Origin: Monoplex corrugatus
Taxonomy: Eukaryota; Mollusca; Gastropoda; Littorinimorpha; Ranellidae
DNA: 64,000 nucleotides
NCBI GenBank assembly: GCA_030674185.1
Contig: CM060312.1
Location: 24,942,961-25,006,960 of the forward strand
Direction: 5' to 3'
A model generated the notes under the pieces. That model searched no databases, had not been told where the DNA came from, and was given only the letters and a program-made list of their open reading frames with translations. Positions 21,052 to 33,912 of this stretch are shown here, piece by piece. A program made the translations under genes and the position numbers. Within the stretch, counting starts at the first letter, position 1, and each line of letters begins with the position of its first letter.

Positions 21052-22774
21052 CTGGCAGAGGTGGTGTCCTGATGATGATCTGCATCACGTATGTGAGACT
21101 CTTTTTTTGCATCTGTGGATTTTTTGTCACGCTGATTGTTCTTGGTGTCTTGTTTGGATTTGGACTTTTTCTCTCCCTTCTGCCCCTTATCTCTGTCTTC
21201 ATCCTTTTTCTTTGGCTGTCTGTCTCTCCGTTCATCTCTCCATGACCTACGACGATCAGAATCCTGATCACTGTCACTGTAATTACCAAAGGCAGGTGAC
21301 CTGTCACGCTGACCTGATCTATTCCCACTTCTTGGCCAGTCACGACGTTCCATTGAGCTTTGTCGCCTTCTTTTTGTACCTGAAATGTCTGCATTGCTCC
21401 GACCATCTCGACTGAAGCTGGTTTTTCTCTGTCTATCTCTACCCCGATCATAGTCATCATCGGAATGGTGGTATGTTCTGCGGTCACAGTCAGGGGAACG
21501 ACGGCTGCTATAGCTGTCTTTGTGACCATGATGCCCTCTTCTGTCAGACTCAGACTCTCGATGTCCATACGCAGGTTCTCTCCGGTGGTCTTGGTAACCA
21601 TCATCATCATAACGAGAACGCTTCCTGTTGCTGTCATCAAACCGTGATGTGTTTCTGTCCTCATCACGACTTTGTGGCAAATTACGACCAGTGTCTTCGT
21701 TCCGATGTCCAAATTTGAATTCTGTATGGCTCTCTCCAAACCTGGGTAAACTAGCAGTGCTAGTTGTGCTTTGTTCCACTTGCTTTTTGACACTTGTAGG
21801 GATTTTTACATCCATCAAAGACTGAATTTTTGCAGAAGAAATGATACTGGGATTTGGAAGAACAGGTTTACGTTTCTTGTCTTTTCCTTTCACAGCCTTT
21901 TTGGACCCTTTGATTTTTTTCTTTTTTACGGGTGGAGAAGCAGATCCCACAGAATCATCAATGTCACTGTAAGCCCCCCCACACTGCCTATTCTGTTCAG
22001 GACAGAAGTTTCTCTCATCTCTCCAGACCTTGACAGGTTCAGGTGAAGGACTATGGTAAGCACTACCACCCAAAGCTCGCTTTCTAATCGCTCTGTAGTC
22101 ACTGTAGTCATCATCTGAGCTCCAGCGACGGTCATCTTCATCTACACTGAAATGGTCAACTTGTTTTCTTCCGACGAAGACTTTCATGAAGGCACTCCTC
22201 ATCAGAATCTGTGTACTGCACCGATGTTCGCACATTTTTGGAAACAGCTTCTCTCTGATCATCCATACTGGTTATGTAATCATCTTTACGTACATGTCCA
22301 CCTCGATCCCTGTCAGTTGCATAATCATGTCTATCATCTCTCTCCCAGCTTCTACGATCATACTGGTCATCACTGCGGTATCGAGTTTGCACACTCTGTC
22401 GATCCCTGGCATCATTTTGTCGAATATCCTCCCCATATCGAGAATCTCTTAGTGAACTGGAATCGTCTCTCCGTTTGTCATATTTCTCATAGTCATAAGC
22501 TCTATCCCGTCTAATCTCAGGGCTAGGACTGTGCCTTCCCTGAACCTGACTGTCTATTTTCACGTCATCTCTCCAGTCCATGTTGCTAGTCTTCCCACTG
22601 CGGAGTGGGGGTGACTCATATTTGTTGGACTGAGAGCGAGGTGCAGCATGTCTATAGGAGCGGGAGTGGCGTTGGTGTACCTGATCTTCAGAGTACACCT
22701 GGAAGGCTGACACTTTCTTGGACATTTTTTCACTTGAGTCTCACTTCTCTTCACTTTCCACCTGTCACTATAGT
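21052..22774 (-). CDS. Arg/Ser/Asp-rich (RS-like) protein, exon with one frameshift
   Basis: The exon follows a strong TTTCTTGCAG acceptor (first base 22774). ATG at 22725 opens MSKKVSAFQVYSEDQ after an in-frame stop in the presumed 5' UTR. The product is about 550 residues and dominated by R, S, D, E and K: RD/RS/DR repeats (RRSWERDDRHDYATDRDRGG), a Lys block (PPVKKKKIKGSKKA), and a second RS/RD-rich half ending KKSTDAKKESHIRD. Such composition is typical of intrinsically disordered nuclear pre-mRNA-processing or chromatin proteins; no folded domain is seen. The frame breaks near 22164-22167 (a run of T, A on the coding strand), where deleting one base restores continuity. It ends either at TAA (21048-21050) or at a CAG|GTAACC donor (last exon base 21052). 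Confidence 0.65.
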
Positions 22775-24761
22775 CTGCAAGAAACCAAAACAATGAATAA
22801 CAATAACAATGCTTATCAAAATACTGAACAGTGTATATCATTATCAATTATCATTATGTATCAGTGACAATTCACTGGAATTATTGCAAAAATCATGGTC
22901 ATAAATTCATATTGCTGAAACCTTAATCATCTGCTGCTCAAAGTTTATCCATGAAGATTTTCTCAAGCATACGGTGAGCAGTCTAAAAATACTCTGCTTT
23001 GCCATAATTTCAAATGAACAAAAAATATTGCATAAAATTTATGTAAAGTTCAATAAGCAGGTATCCCTGAAACTCCTGCATGCAAAAGTTCTCTAACATT
23101 TTCTGTTGTCCCCAGCTTCAACCAAAACTAAAAGTGATAGTCATAACTGGCAATTAACCTCTTGTGTTCCACAGCAAGACAGAATTTTATGCCAAGTACA
23201 AATTGTCAGAACCTCAGTCAGAAACGTGTTCATTTCCTCAATAATACATCTCATTTTTTAAACAAGGATGACCTGTTACAGTGTTAGACTGTGCCGGCCT
23301 AACTATCAATTTATTTTGTTACCGGTACAAAAGTTGACTACTATGAGTGTGATTAATGATCTTCAACAGACCGGATCTGGTGCAAAATACAACAGCCCAA
23401 TCTGACAAACTATGCAGAGATAATGTGTGTTATTGTTTCATTTTTTTATGTCAAATGCTTATTCAAGCCTGCAAATCTTTTGCAACCTGAATCATGCAAT
23501 ATGAACATTTGGTTTAGATGCTGTTCTTTACTTATTTTAAAAACAAGTTCATGCACTTCAAACAAGGAAGAAAGTTGTGTGCGATGATTTCATGGTCATG
23601 CTACATAATCACACATAACTCACATTTTTTTTACTTCTATCTTTTAGATTTATTGCAATGTTTACTTAGTTTCCTGGACTTAGAAAAAAGTTAATGCATC
23701 ACTTAAAACACATAATGCTGATTCAAAAAAGAAAAAAAGAAAAAAAAAAACACCTCTACTCTGGGTTTTCTTTGAAAGACTGGGTTTTCTTTGAAAGACA
23801 TGTCTTGACAGGACATGATACTAGACATGCATGACAAAGGACATGAAAATGTGATTTTTTTTTTAAACAATAATTTGGCCAGTCTGCTTTGCAGTTTTAC
23901 TCTGGGTTGAATAACCCATTGGAATTAATATTCTCATAGCATAACAGTTCCAAGCAACTGAAGAATGGTGTACTTTACAGTGTTTTCAATGTCCTGCACC
24001 ACACACAACAAACCTTGATCAGCATGATAAAACTTGTGGTTTCTGACCAAAGACAATAATAATGATAATGATAAAAATGATATTTATAGTAATTATACGG
24101 AGCCAAAAATTATCTCATGCCCTGTTTATTACACTCCGGGCATTCATCTTCAAGTACAGATGACAAAACATCATGCATTTATTCTGAAATTCCATGTTTG
24201 ACTTCACACTGACATTCTGCTAACCACCTGCTGGTTCATCATGTGTGTGTGCTTTCCATGTGTGTTTATACATAATGGCTAACAAACTCCACATTCAGTA
24301 AAAACTTGTATTTAATTCTTAACATTTTTCTTCTTTACAGGCCAATATCCTTCATACCATTAATATCTGTTGTTGCTGTATTATAAAATTTATCCAGTAA
24401 GTAACCACCATCCCCCTTAATGTGCATACATATGTGTGTGCATGTAGGCCTTATGACTAGACAGAAAATATCATATTTCATATTTTATCCAAAGTCATTA
24501 TGCCTATAAACAAAAGACTGTATTATTTTAAGCTACATGATTGTGTCTACAATTCGTGTGTTCATGTGTGTGTGTTATAAACTTGTAGATCAATTAAAAC
24601 AAATGAAGTAATATCACTACCAACTATTCTTAATTTCATGCTATGATCTGATGTTATTTTTTATGAACTATGTTTAACTTTCAAGTGGCGCTGATGTGCA
24701 CATCCGAGTTATGTTTAAGTACTACACGTATACAGTTTACTGCAGAGGCAACCCTCCTCCC
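22775..24761. other. non-coding stretch upstream of the RS-rich gene
   Basis: Presumably intron or 5' flank of the minus-strand RS-rich gene. I see only AT-rich sequence, a 21-bp tandem duplication at 23758-23800 (gggttttctttgaaagac) and a short poly-A tract; no conserved frame. Confidence 0.5.
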
Positions 24762-24930
24762 TGTTATATTATGTTCTGTGGTTGATAGTTGTAGTATAAT
24801 ATTAAGGCTCAACACATCGTGTGTTGGTTCATCACTTCATGACTTTATTGCAACCGCCATATGCGGGGAACCCTTTTCCAGTGATCTTCCTTAGTCACTT
24901 ACGATAATAACCAAATAGGACAATGTTACA
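24762..24930 (-). repeat. 3' LTR of the gypsy element
   Basis: 169 bp, TG...CA ends, aligned along its length with 33913-34101 (blocks acacatcgtgtgttggttca, ttgcaaccgccatat and aataaccaaataggaca shared). It is shorter by about 20 bp, mainly at the 'ctagtcttagtcaag' region. Confidence 0.9.
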
Positions 24931-25324
24931 TCCCCCTTATTTTGCAAGAATTTGCTCCAGGAAATTAAAGTCTTTCTGGATACACATAAAACAAAATTAC
25001 ACTTTAGCTTTAACTTGAACTTGAATTCTTAGCCCAAAATTTGTTGGCTGCAATTAAAACAAAAGTTGCACCGAATTTTAAACTGCCTAAACTTTGACAC
25101 AAGAACATGACTAGACAGAACTCAATATTGCTACAACAATGGGATGGGTCAGAGCATGCAGGCCTAGGGACAACTAAAACAATAACACTATCAGCAAAAC
25201 AAGTAAATCAAGAATCCATGAAATTTCACTTTCATGCTTTTCCCAGTGAAATGATGTAGTGCTTGGTTGCATGTGTATCTGAGTAGGCCTATTACAAGAC
25301 CAATTTTTTCGGGGGCTTCACTGC

Positions 25325-26600
25325 TCAGCCACTGCTGGTCTGGCAAGGCTGGTCAGTGGAGGCAGCCGGTTTCTCCTTGGTGTTTGGTCTCGGTGGAGAT
25401 GCAGGTGGTGAGGCGGCTCGTGGCTCGGGTCCTGGTGCTGGTGAGGGTGCAGGAGCTGGTGTTGTCGCTGATATTGGCCTCAAATGACGTCGGTTCCTTC
25501 TTAATGAGGCACCGTTCGCAGTCTGTATGTTATATGGCTTGTGTGCGTTGGTCTGCGTCACTTTGGCAGGTTGCCATTTGCCATTGTCCTGCTGGACTGC
25601 AACATGGTCTCCGGTCTTCAGAGGAGCCATCTGCTGGGCTGTCCTGTCGTAGTAGAACTTCTGGCATTGTTGGATCTACTTCCGTTGTTTCTGGAAACTC
25701 AAACGACTGGTGGTTTGGGGCTGCAGCAGGTTTTGTAGATTGGGAGGATGGACCTGTTTCCGGCCCATTAGTAGCTCACTAGCTGTGCTGGAGAAGCCAT
25801 GTTGTCGATGGGGCTGTTCCTGTACTCTAGTATGCTCAGCAAGGGGTTGTAATGGGTGATCTTGGCTTTTTCAAGGATCCTCTTGCATATCTGGGCATAG
25901 CGCTCAGCCAGGCCATTTGATTGGGGGTACTTGGGATTGCTTGTAGTTGTAGTATGATGAAATTCCCAGGCTTCAGCAAACTGTGCAAATTCTTCAGAGG
26001 AAAACTGGGGGCCATTGTCTGTGAGGAGGGTCTGTGGTATCCCGTAACGGGCAAAGTGTGCTGATAGTTTGCGGATCACAGCTGTTGAGGTGGTAGTAGG
26101 TAACTGTCAACCTCAAATAACAGCTATAAATATAATAATCCACTGTTACAAGGTAGTCTTTGTTGTCACACTGGAAAAGGTCTGCTGCTATCTTCTGCCA
26201 CGGATACGAGGGAATCTTGTGGGAGGTCTTTGATTCCTTCGGGTTGCTGTTCTGATGTATCTGGCATGCCTGGCAGTGCTGGACTGTCTTCTCTATGTCG
26301 GCAGAAAGTCCAGGCCAGAACAAAATGTCTCGTGCTTGCTGTTTGCATTTTTCCATCCCCAGGTGGCTAGAGTGCATTTTCTTGAGCATCGCTGGTCTCA
26401 GTAGGCTGGGTACAAATATCTTGTGGCCTTTGAAAATGATACCATCCATTATGGACAGCTCACCTCTGTGGTTCCAGAGGCTTAGGGCGCTTGTATGGCA
26501 GTCTTTTCTGTCTTTAGGCCAGCTGTCCTGGATGTACTGTTTGACATGATGCAGGCTGACATCTTTCTTGGTTTCTTCCTGCAGCTCTGCCATTTTTCGG
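25325..26600 (-). pseudogene. gypsy integrase
   Basis: An N-terminal HHCC zinc module is seen (HLGMEKCKQQARDILFWPG, then CQACQIHQ). The catalytic D,D,E residues follow (AADLF, LLTDNGPQFSSEEF, NGLAERYAQ). The C-terminal chromatin-side domain reads PLKTGDHVAVQQDNGKWQPA, then a LRRNRRHLRP motif and a Pro/Ala-rich tail. Frame breaks occur near 25770 and 26090. Confidence 0.85.
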
Positions 26601-26799
26601 TCACTGACACAGTGACAGGGAGGTTCTGCGGTACAGCATGTATATGGAGGTCAAGCTTCAGGTCGTCTTTGTCGTTATCAGTCATCCTGGACATATCCCC
26701 AGGACAGGGTGTCTGCAACAGGGATCGATTTTCCTGGTCATACTGAATGTGCAGCTTGTATTTTTTGCAATTGGAGCAACATCTGCTGGAGTCTTGGTG

Positions 26800-27860
26800 G
26801 CGCTGCTGACAGGGGCTTTTTGGTTATTGACTCCAGGGGCTTGTGGTCTGTTGAGACTTGTATCTCTTTGCCACATATATGTACTGGTGGAATCTTCTGC
26901 ACCCGAATACGATGGCATAGAACTCCTTTTCTATTTGAGCGTATTTTTGCTCAGTTTCAGTCAATGCCCTTGAAGCATTGGCTACTGGTCTGCCATCTTG
27001 GAAGATTGCTGCTCCCAATCCTGACTTTAATGCGTCTGATTTCTTTCTTGGGGTTGTAGTAGGCTAGCACTGGTTCACAGGTTAGTGTTTCCTTGATTTT
27101 CTCCAGTGCAGCCTGCTGTGGTTTGTCCCAAATGAAATCCACATCCTCTTTGAGGAGCTCCCTCAGTGGCTTGGTCATGTCAGACATATTGGCAAACTTG
27201 GACAGATATGTGATCAGACCAAGCAGCGTCTGTAGCTCTTTTTTGACTGCTGGCGGAGGCATGTCTTTGATCGCTGCAACCTTCTTGGGATCAGGCTTGG
27301 TGCCTTCTGCCGTTATTAGATGCCCAAAATACTCCACTTGCTGGGTTCCAATGACGATCTTCTCTGGGTTCAACTTGAGGTTCTTCCTTGCGGCTCTGTC
27401 AAGTGTTGCCCTGAGATTCCTGTCTTGCTCTTCCTGTGTTCCTCCTGTTATGAGGATATCGTCGAAGAGTACAGCGACACCAGGAAGACCTTCAAAGACT
27501 GCATCCATCCTCATCTGGAACTCATCTTGGCTGCTGATGAGCCCAAATTGCATTCACAAGAAGCGATATCGCCCAAAAGGAGAGTTAAAATACTTAAATG
27601 TGGTCAGGTATGAGGACTCATTGGAGAGCTTGAGTTGACAATACCCTGACTTGGCATCCAGTTTTTGAGAAGTAACGTGTGTGGAGATCTGTACGAGGGC
27701 ATCCTCCAGAGTAAGCATTGTGTGGTTTTAGTTTCCCTTTGGGTTTTTAGACTATTACTAACGAGTTGACCCATTCTGTGGTTCTTCCACTTTTGCAATG
27801 ATACCATCAGCTTCCATGGTTAGCAGTTCTTTTTTAGCTTGTCACGTAGGGCATGGGGAA
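26800..27860 (-). pseudogene. gypsy reverse transcriptase and RNase H
   Basis: The RT includes MQFGLISSQDEFQMRMDAVF, then the active site AVLFDDILITGG, LNPEKIVIGT and VEYFGHLIT. RNase H follows (GAAIFQDGRPVANASRALTE, then QKYAQIEKEFYAIVFGCRRF). An upstream segment near 27600-27830 keeps VEEPTEWVNS but lacks the LDP...LN block, so there is an internal deletion, and the frame breaks several times. Confidence 0.85.
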
Positions 27861-27959
27861 CACGGCGTTGCAGGTGTATGACTGGGATTGCGTCAGGTTT
27901 CAGCCGGATGTTGACACCACCTTCTAGTGTACCCATTCCTGTGAACAAGTGTCCGTACT

Positions 27960-28290
27960 GGTTCAGGATGGTTTCTCCGTCAGAGGTTCATTGCTGTTGA
28001 CTGACAGGACCAGTTTGATCAGGTTCAGCTGTATGGATGCCTGGAGACCAATGATTGGCTGTGAGCTTGTGTCAACGACACAGAAACATCCCTTATAACA
28101 ATTTTTTTTTGTAAGTTGCACTGATGCGGACGCAACCCTGGTTTTAAGCTGTTGTCCAGTGTAACTTGTGAGCTTGTGAGGACATTTCTCAAGTGGAGGT
28201 GGCTTTTTCGGTTTCTGGTACAAAGATGCTGGCAGTATGTTGGCTTGGGCTCCAGTATCTATTTTAAATTGGATGCTGTTTCCTCCTATC
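27960..28290 (-). pseudogene. gypsy aspartic protease
   Basis: The stretch IQFKIDTGAQANILPASLY contains the D-T-G-A active site of retroviral-type proteases. Further downstream comes PHKLTSYTGQQL and a flap-like/IIGL segment (QPIIGLQASIQLNLI). Confidence 0.75.
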
Positions 28291-28429
28291 TGTATGTCTG
28301 CGTATGCTGCTCTGGCTTGTCTTTCTCTGATGCTATTGTGTCAATATACACCTCTGGTTCACTGTCATCTTCTTCTTCACTTCCACGGTTTGGACTATTT
28401 TCTTTTGGTTCTACACATCTTCTCATATT

Positions 28430-28968
28430 GGTTTTTCTTGCCACAGAAGTGACATTCCTGACCAAAGGCTGGGCATTCTTTCTTGCCATGTTTTGTCCAC
28501 AATTTCTGCACAAGAAAGTTTTTCTTTTGCATTTCTTTCTCTTCCGCTTCTTTGACTTTGCTTCTCCTGTCATGTCTTCGCAGGTTGTCAACGTGACTGC
28601 TGCTGGCCATCTGTTTCAAATGTTTCTTGGTGGTTTCATGCAGTTGCGATTTCCAGTGCTTTGGCTAGCGTGAGGGCATCCCCTTCGTTTAGGAATTTCT
28701 CACACAGATCTTGTGACTGTAGGCCTATCCCGCAAACCAGCCTGTCACGAACCATCTCTTCTGGTTTTTCGTAGGTGCAGTCTCTGACAAGATTTCTGAT
28801 GTCTGTCACGAAAGATTCGAAGGCTTCTTCTGGTTTCTGTCGTCTTTCCTGAAAGACATATCGTGCAAAGACAGTGTTCTTTCTTGGAGTGCAGTGTTTC
28901 TTGTATTCTACCCTTATGTTTTCCAGATTTTCCCCTTGGTCTTCTGTCCAGTTCCATGACCTGTATAT
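28430..28968 (-). pseudogene. gypsy gag, C-terminal part with zinc knuckles
   Basis: It starts at the LINE junction with IYRSWNWTEDQGENLENIRV and continues through KKHCTPRKNTVFARYVFQ and the capsid-like region to a basic segment. Two degenerate Cys knuckles follow (CRNCG-QKHGKKEC and CHFCGKKNQYEKMC) in two frames. It matches the N-terminal part at 33426-33617 across the insertion. Confidence 0.8.
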
Positions 28969-29335
28969 ACTTTAGTTAAGTTTAGCAATAGGGACATAAC
29001 ACGTTAGCCGTTTGGCTATTTCAACTCCCATCATTTTTCTTTTTCTTTTCTAACACACATAGCCAAGGTTTATCGCACGCCCCTGGAGTTTTTTGATGAT
29101 TCATTCATCATATTCGTATTTAAGTTCAATGTAAATTATTGTAATGTTTCCAATGGTCAAGCTGGTTTTTAAACAAGTTTGTGTTTTGTGCTCTTTTAAT
29201 TTTGTTTGGTAATTTATTCCACACACGTGCAATTCTTTTTGTAAAATAAAACTTTCTAATGTTAGTCTTGCAATATTCTATAAATATTTTATCAGTATTA
29301 TTTCTTGTTTTGTCATAATTTGTCAGTTTAAAAAA

Positions 29336-31211
29336 TTATGTTCTATCTACGTCATCTATATTGTTAAAAATCTTGAAACATTGGATCAGATCTCCCCTCA
29401 TTCTTCTTGCTTTTAAACTGGGTAAATTGAGTAATTCTAATCTTTCTCTATATGAATAATTTTGAAAACCATGAATTGATTTAGTAGCTCTTCTTTGTAT
29501 CTTCTCTATCAATGCTGACTGTCTTTTGAGACGTGAAAACCAAATAGTATTACCATACTCCAAATGAGGCCTTACTAAGCCTTTGTACAATTACTACAAA
29601 TATAAAAATGTCTCCCTGTTTATGTATGAGAATGTTCTTTTTATGATTCCAAACAATTTGTTTGATTTATTAACAACATTTTGAATGTGATTATCAAATT
29701 TGAGACTTTTATCAAATATTTTTCTTTTAAACATTCTATTATTTCACAGTTAATACTATCATTTATCATAGAATGTTTGTTACAAGGGTTACTTTTTCCT
29801 AAATACAAGACTTTACATTTTGAGGCATTAAAGAAAAGATTCCAACTTTCTGACTAGTTGACCAATGTATCTAAATCCTTCTGCAATATACTATGATTAG
29901 AAGACGTATTGTGTATTTTAGTATCATCTGCAAAGATCTTACAAAAACTGTTAATTTTCTGAGGTAAATCATTTATGAAAATGTAAAAAGAACAGGACCA
30001 AGTATACTCCCTTGAGGTATATCACTCAGAACATCTGTTTAATTTAGAGTAATCATTTCCAACTCTAACTGTTTTCTGTCTTTTAAAAAAGTCTCTAATC
30101 CAAGCTAGTAACTTACCCGTAATTCCATAATACTGCTGTTTGATAGCAATCTTTCATGCGGAACAGAATCAAATACTTTTCTAAAATCCAAGTAAATAAT
30201 ATCTATATTTTCTCCTTTATCCAATAGATTAGTAAAATAATTCATTACTTGTAATAACTGGGTAATGCACGATCTACATTGTCTGAAACCATGCCGACAT
30301 TCTGTGTAAAGTCTACTTAAAGTCATGTGATCAACTATAACATCCCTATAGATTCCAATACTTTGCATGGTACTAAAGTTAGGCTAACAGGTCTATAATT
30401 ACCAGGATCACTTTTTGTACCCTTTTTGAACAAAGCTGTGACGTATGCATTCTTCCACTCTGTAGGTACTATTTCCCTTTCCAGTGATTTATTAAAACAA
30501 TGTGCTGAGTGGAACAGATAGTTCTTTACTCAGTTCTTTTAAAATCCTCGGATGAATATTATCAGGTCCTTGAGTCTTATTTACATTTAACTTCTTTAAC
30601 TTATTTTCAACTGCCTCAGGTGTAACTACCAAATCTGTTATTGTTTTGCCATCTGACCAATTTGCTATATTTATAGATGGTAGATTTTCTAAATTCTCTT
30701 TTGTAAATACACTAGCAAAAGATTTATTTAAGGTATTTGCTTTATCAATGTCCGTTAATGCGGTGTCACCATCAGATTTAGTCAATGGGCTAATAGTAAT
30801 ACCGACTTTTACTCTGCACTTTGATTGCACATTATTTCCAAAATCTTTTACAGTTTTAGGGTTAAACTTACAGTCTTTTGCTATGTTTTTTTGTTCATAT
30901 TCTTTCTTTGCACGTTTAATTTCTTTAGTACAAGTGTTTTTTATTGCTATATAATAAAGATAGTCTTTTCCCACTTTAGTTTCTAAAAACCTCTTAAATA
31001 GAAAATACTTCTTTTTTTTTTCTTTTTTTATTAATGTCCAAACTTTTTTGTTAATCAACAGTGGTTTAGTTCTTACATTATCACTGGTTTTCACTTTTGG
31101 TATATTTTGTTCCATGGAAAGAAGGATTTTATTTTTTATTGTGTCCCAAGTCTTATCAACATCCATTGAATTTAAAACTGTCCAATCTTCCTGACTCAGT
31201 TCTTGTTTCAT
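29336..31211 (-). pseudogene. CR1 reverse transcriptase
   Basis: The segment 31211-30492 covers the linker and RT entry (VVTPEAVENKLKKLNVNKTQ, then GPDNIHP). 30368-30105 covers RT blocks with SRLYTECRHGFRQCRSC and IIYLDFRKVFDSV. 29590-29336 covers the thumb region (MYKGLVRPHLEYGNTIW). The YxDD segment between the last two is frameshifted. Confidence 0.8.
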
Positions 31212-32298
31212 CTTTGCATAATTTCCTCTTTTGAAATCAAACTTATAATTTGTGGTATTGGGACTTTACATTTTGAAGCATTAGTTTTGGGTGTTTGAAC
31301 ATACAGCTCGAAAATCAGTACCTCATGGTCACTTTTGCCTATGGGACACTAATGTTTAATTTCAGATATAAATTCTTCATCATTTGTTATCACCAAGTCA
31401 AGAATATTTTATTTTTGTCCCTCCCTTCTTCTAGTTGGAGATTTTACCATTTGTATTAAAAATGCATCATTCAAGCATTCAATGAATGTGTTATCCCTAA
31501 TGCCTGTCCATTTTCCCTTCCAGTCGATGTTAGGAAAATTAAAATCTCCCATTATACAAACTTTATCAAATGTGGATATATATGTATTTATTGTTTAATA
31601 GTTTACATAAATTTTCTTCATTTTCTGAAGTGGTATTAGGACTTTTATATATATATGCATCCCAATAGGACTTTCAATCCATCTTTAGTGACAAAATGTG
31701 CCCATACACATTCGTCAAAATGTGTCATTTTAAGTTTAATACATTCCTGAGCATTCAGGTTTGTCTTAACATACATCAAAACGCCCCTCTTAGGTTTGGC
31801 ATTGGTAAATACAGTATAGCCAGGAATAGTGTATTCTGCTAAAAAGTAATCTGACTTTTGCTTAAAAACTCAGTGATGGCAACAATGCTGGGTTCCTCTT
31901 TTTCTATCAAAAACAATAATTCTTCTCTTTTGTTTATTAATCCATCTATATTTGTATAAATAACTTTATATATTTGTATAAATAACTTTACATTCATTGC
32001 TTACAAACTTCCCTTTATTTATAATATTTACATTTTCTGCATTTTTTGACTGTTCTGGCTGATTTAATTGTCAATGTTTCACGTCATTTGCCCCAGCAGC
32101 ACCTACTGATTGCACTGTCACAATCCTGTCACCTCAAATTTTCAAGTTCTTCTCTCCATTTTCAATTCTTTTTTTCAGTTGTGCTCTTAATTCTTTTTGT
32201 TGTAGTCTTTCTGCAGGGGTATAGTCAGGATTTATGAAAATCCTGTCTTTTTGGTCCTTGGCAATGACATCCTTGTTAATTTTGTATGCATTCTTTAA

Positions 32299-32920
32299 CT
32301 AGTTTAAGATTTCCTTTTTTGTGTTCCATGAACGGACCTTTATCCTTAAAAGTCTCGGCCTGGACCCTCCTACTCTGCCTAGTCTCACTGGTTTTTCTAT
32401 CTTTTTGTCTTGGAGATCGGGACATATTTTGTCAACAATGTCCTGTATTTTTTTCATGTTTTCCTGCTGTCTTTCGAGGGAATTTGGCTTACTGCTCTCT
32501 GTCAGTCCAACAACAAGGTTCAACTCCCTTTTCTCTTCCTTTTCCTTCATCTTTTCATCAAGTTTTTTTTTCACTATCTCTTCAATTTTCTGATCCAGAC
32601 AGACCCCAGTAGCACTTTCGACTTTCTTCAGTCTGTTCTCAACAGACTGGAACATGGTTAGCAGTAAATCTATCTTTGCTTCCAGTGGCCCTTGTTTTTC
32701 TTTCCCACTAGAAAGACAGTCTGAACACACCCACTGAATATTTACTTTCCCTCTGAGAGAAAACTGAACTCTCTCTCTGTCAGATTGGTGCACTCTTTAT
32801 GACACCACTGTTTGCAACTATGGCATTCAATGCTGCCTATGTAATGTTACTCTCTTCATTATCAACTGTGCATTTCAAGCACAAAAAGTACTTACAATTG
32901 CTATCATCACTCATTATTGT
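32299..32920 (-). pseudogene. CR1 ORF1 (PHD-like finger plus coiled coil)
   Basis: It begins MSDDSNCKYFLCLKC, is frameshifted near 32835, and then continues IECHSCKQWCHKECTNLTER, a PHD-type Cys/His pattern. A Lys/Glu-rich helix (KKLDEKMKEKEEKRELNLVV) and a conserved KPVRLGR-VGGSRPRLLRI-KV segment follow, as in CR1 ORF1 nucleic-acid chaperones. Confidence 0.7.
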
Positions 32921-33383
32921 ACGACCTTCCTTCTCTCTACTCCCTTTTTTTCTTTCACCACTGTCCTTCCCGGAGTTAAGTCTATGTTTTGACTGACCTA
33001 CACATTTGCCGATTTGGTCGACATACTATACAGTCTATAGTATGTGTCGGCAAGACAAAATCATGAATATGAAAAGATCAAAACATTACTAACCTGTGCA
33101 CACTGCAACAAGTAATTTTAACTGAAGTATTTATCGCAATAAAATGAAAGTAACTCAACACAAAACGAAATCAGCTTGTAGCTTGCAAAACAGAAGAGTG
33201 AGTTGCGTTAGCAGGCAACTTAAAAAACTCCATTTCATTAAAAAACAACAGCTTGTTTTGAACTTAAACTTGATTTGCTTGTAGATTTCATTTAAATATC
33301 TTCATGAAAATTATCATAAACAGGAAAACAAACTCAATGTTTCATTTAAAATCTATAACTTTTGAAAAATGATTAGACAATTT

Positions 33384-33617
33384 TCAACAGCCTGGGCGTA
33401 CGACCTTGACCTGGCCTGTGAGTTTGTCTCTTCCTTGGTCGCCTACCCAGATCCTGAGATAAGTGCATCTCTCTTCTTCATTGGCTCTCTTTAGTGGACC
33501 CATGAACATCAGCTGTGCATGTTCTTCAAATTTGTTCCACTCTTCTACATAGTTTGCTGCTTGCCAGTTCATGGTTGGGTGCTGCATTTGTGGTGTTGCC
33601 ATAACGGTCTGTGCCAC
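33384..33617 (-). pseudogene. gypsy gag, N-terminal part
   Basis: MAQTVMATPQMQHPTMNWQA is followed by VEEWNKFEEHAQLMFMGPLK and RCTYLRIWVGDQGRD. Gag homology ends at 33426 and the remaining codons belong to the inserted LINE. Confidence 0.75.
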
Positions 33618-33912
33618 TGTGCTACACCTTGAATTGCCTACTTCGTCTTGATTTGCCTACTTCTTTGAAGTTTTGTGCAAGAATGTGTAGCTTACCACCA
33701 CTGCAAAGTACTCAACACACACTGCACCAGTCCTCCAACAGTTTCAGATCGGTTTACAGAGATAATAGGCCTATCGGAGTACGTAATTTTCGATTAGACA
33801 GTCGGTAACTGCGTGTACGAAATTTCTCCGATTTTGCGAGAATCTACTCACTTGTCTCTCCTGTTAACTACAGTTCTTGAGCGACGGGGTCTTTATGTAC
33901 TATCTGACACCA

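Larger units (their letters stand above)
28969..33425 (-). mobile_element. CR1-like LINE nested in gypsy gag, near full length
   Basis: This 4.46-kb insertion splits gag cleanly between GRD and IYRSW codons. On the minus strand, in order: a 5' UTR; ORF1 at about 32920-32299 with a PHD-like finger (CLKCTVD, then CHSCKQWCHKEC) and a charged coiled-coil; an endonuclease (GDFNFPNIDW near 31550, SDHEVLIFE near 31335); RT at 31211-29336 (NKTQGPDNIHPRILKE, then IDIIYLDFRKVFDSVPHERL, and a GLVRPHLEYGN end). Many stops and frameshifts. This domain set and order is characteristic of the CR1 group. Confidence 0.85.
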
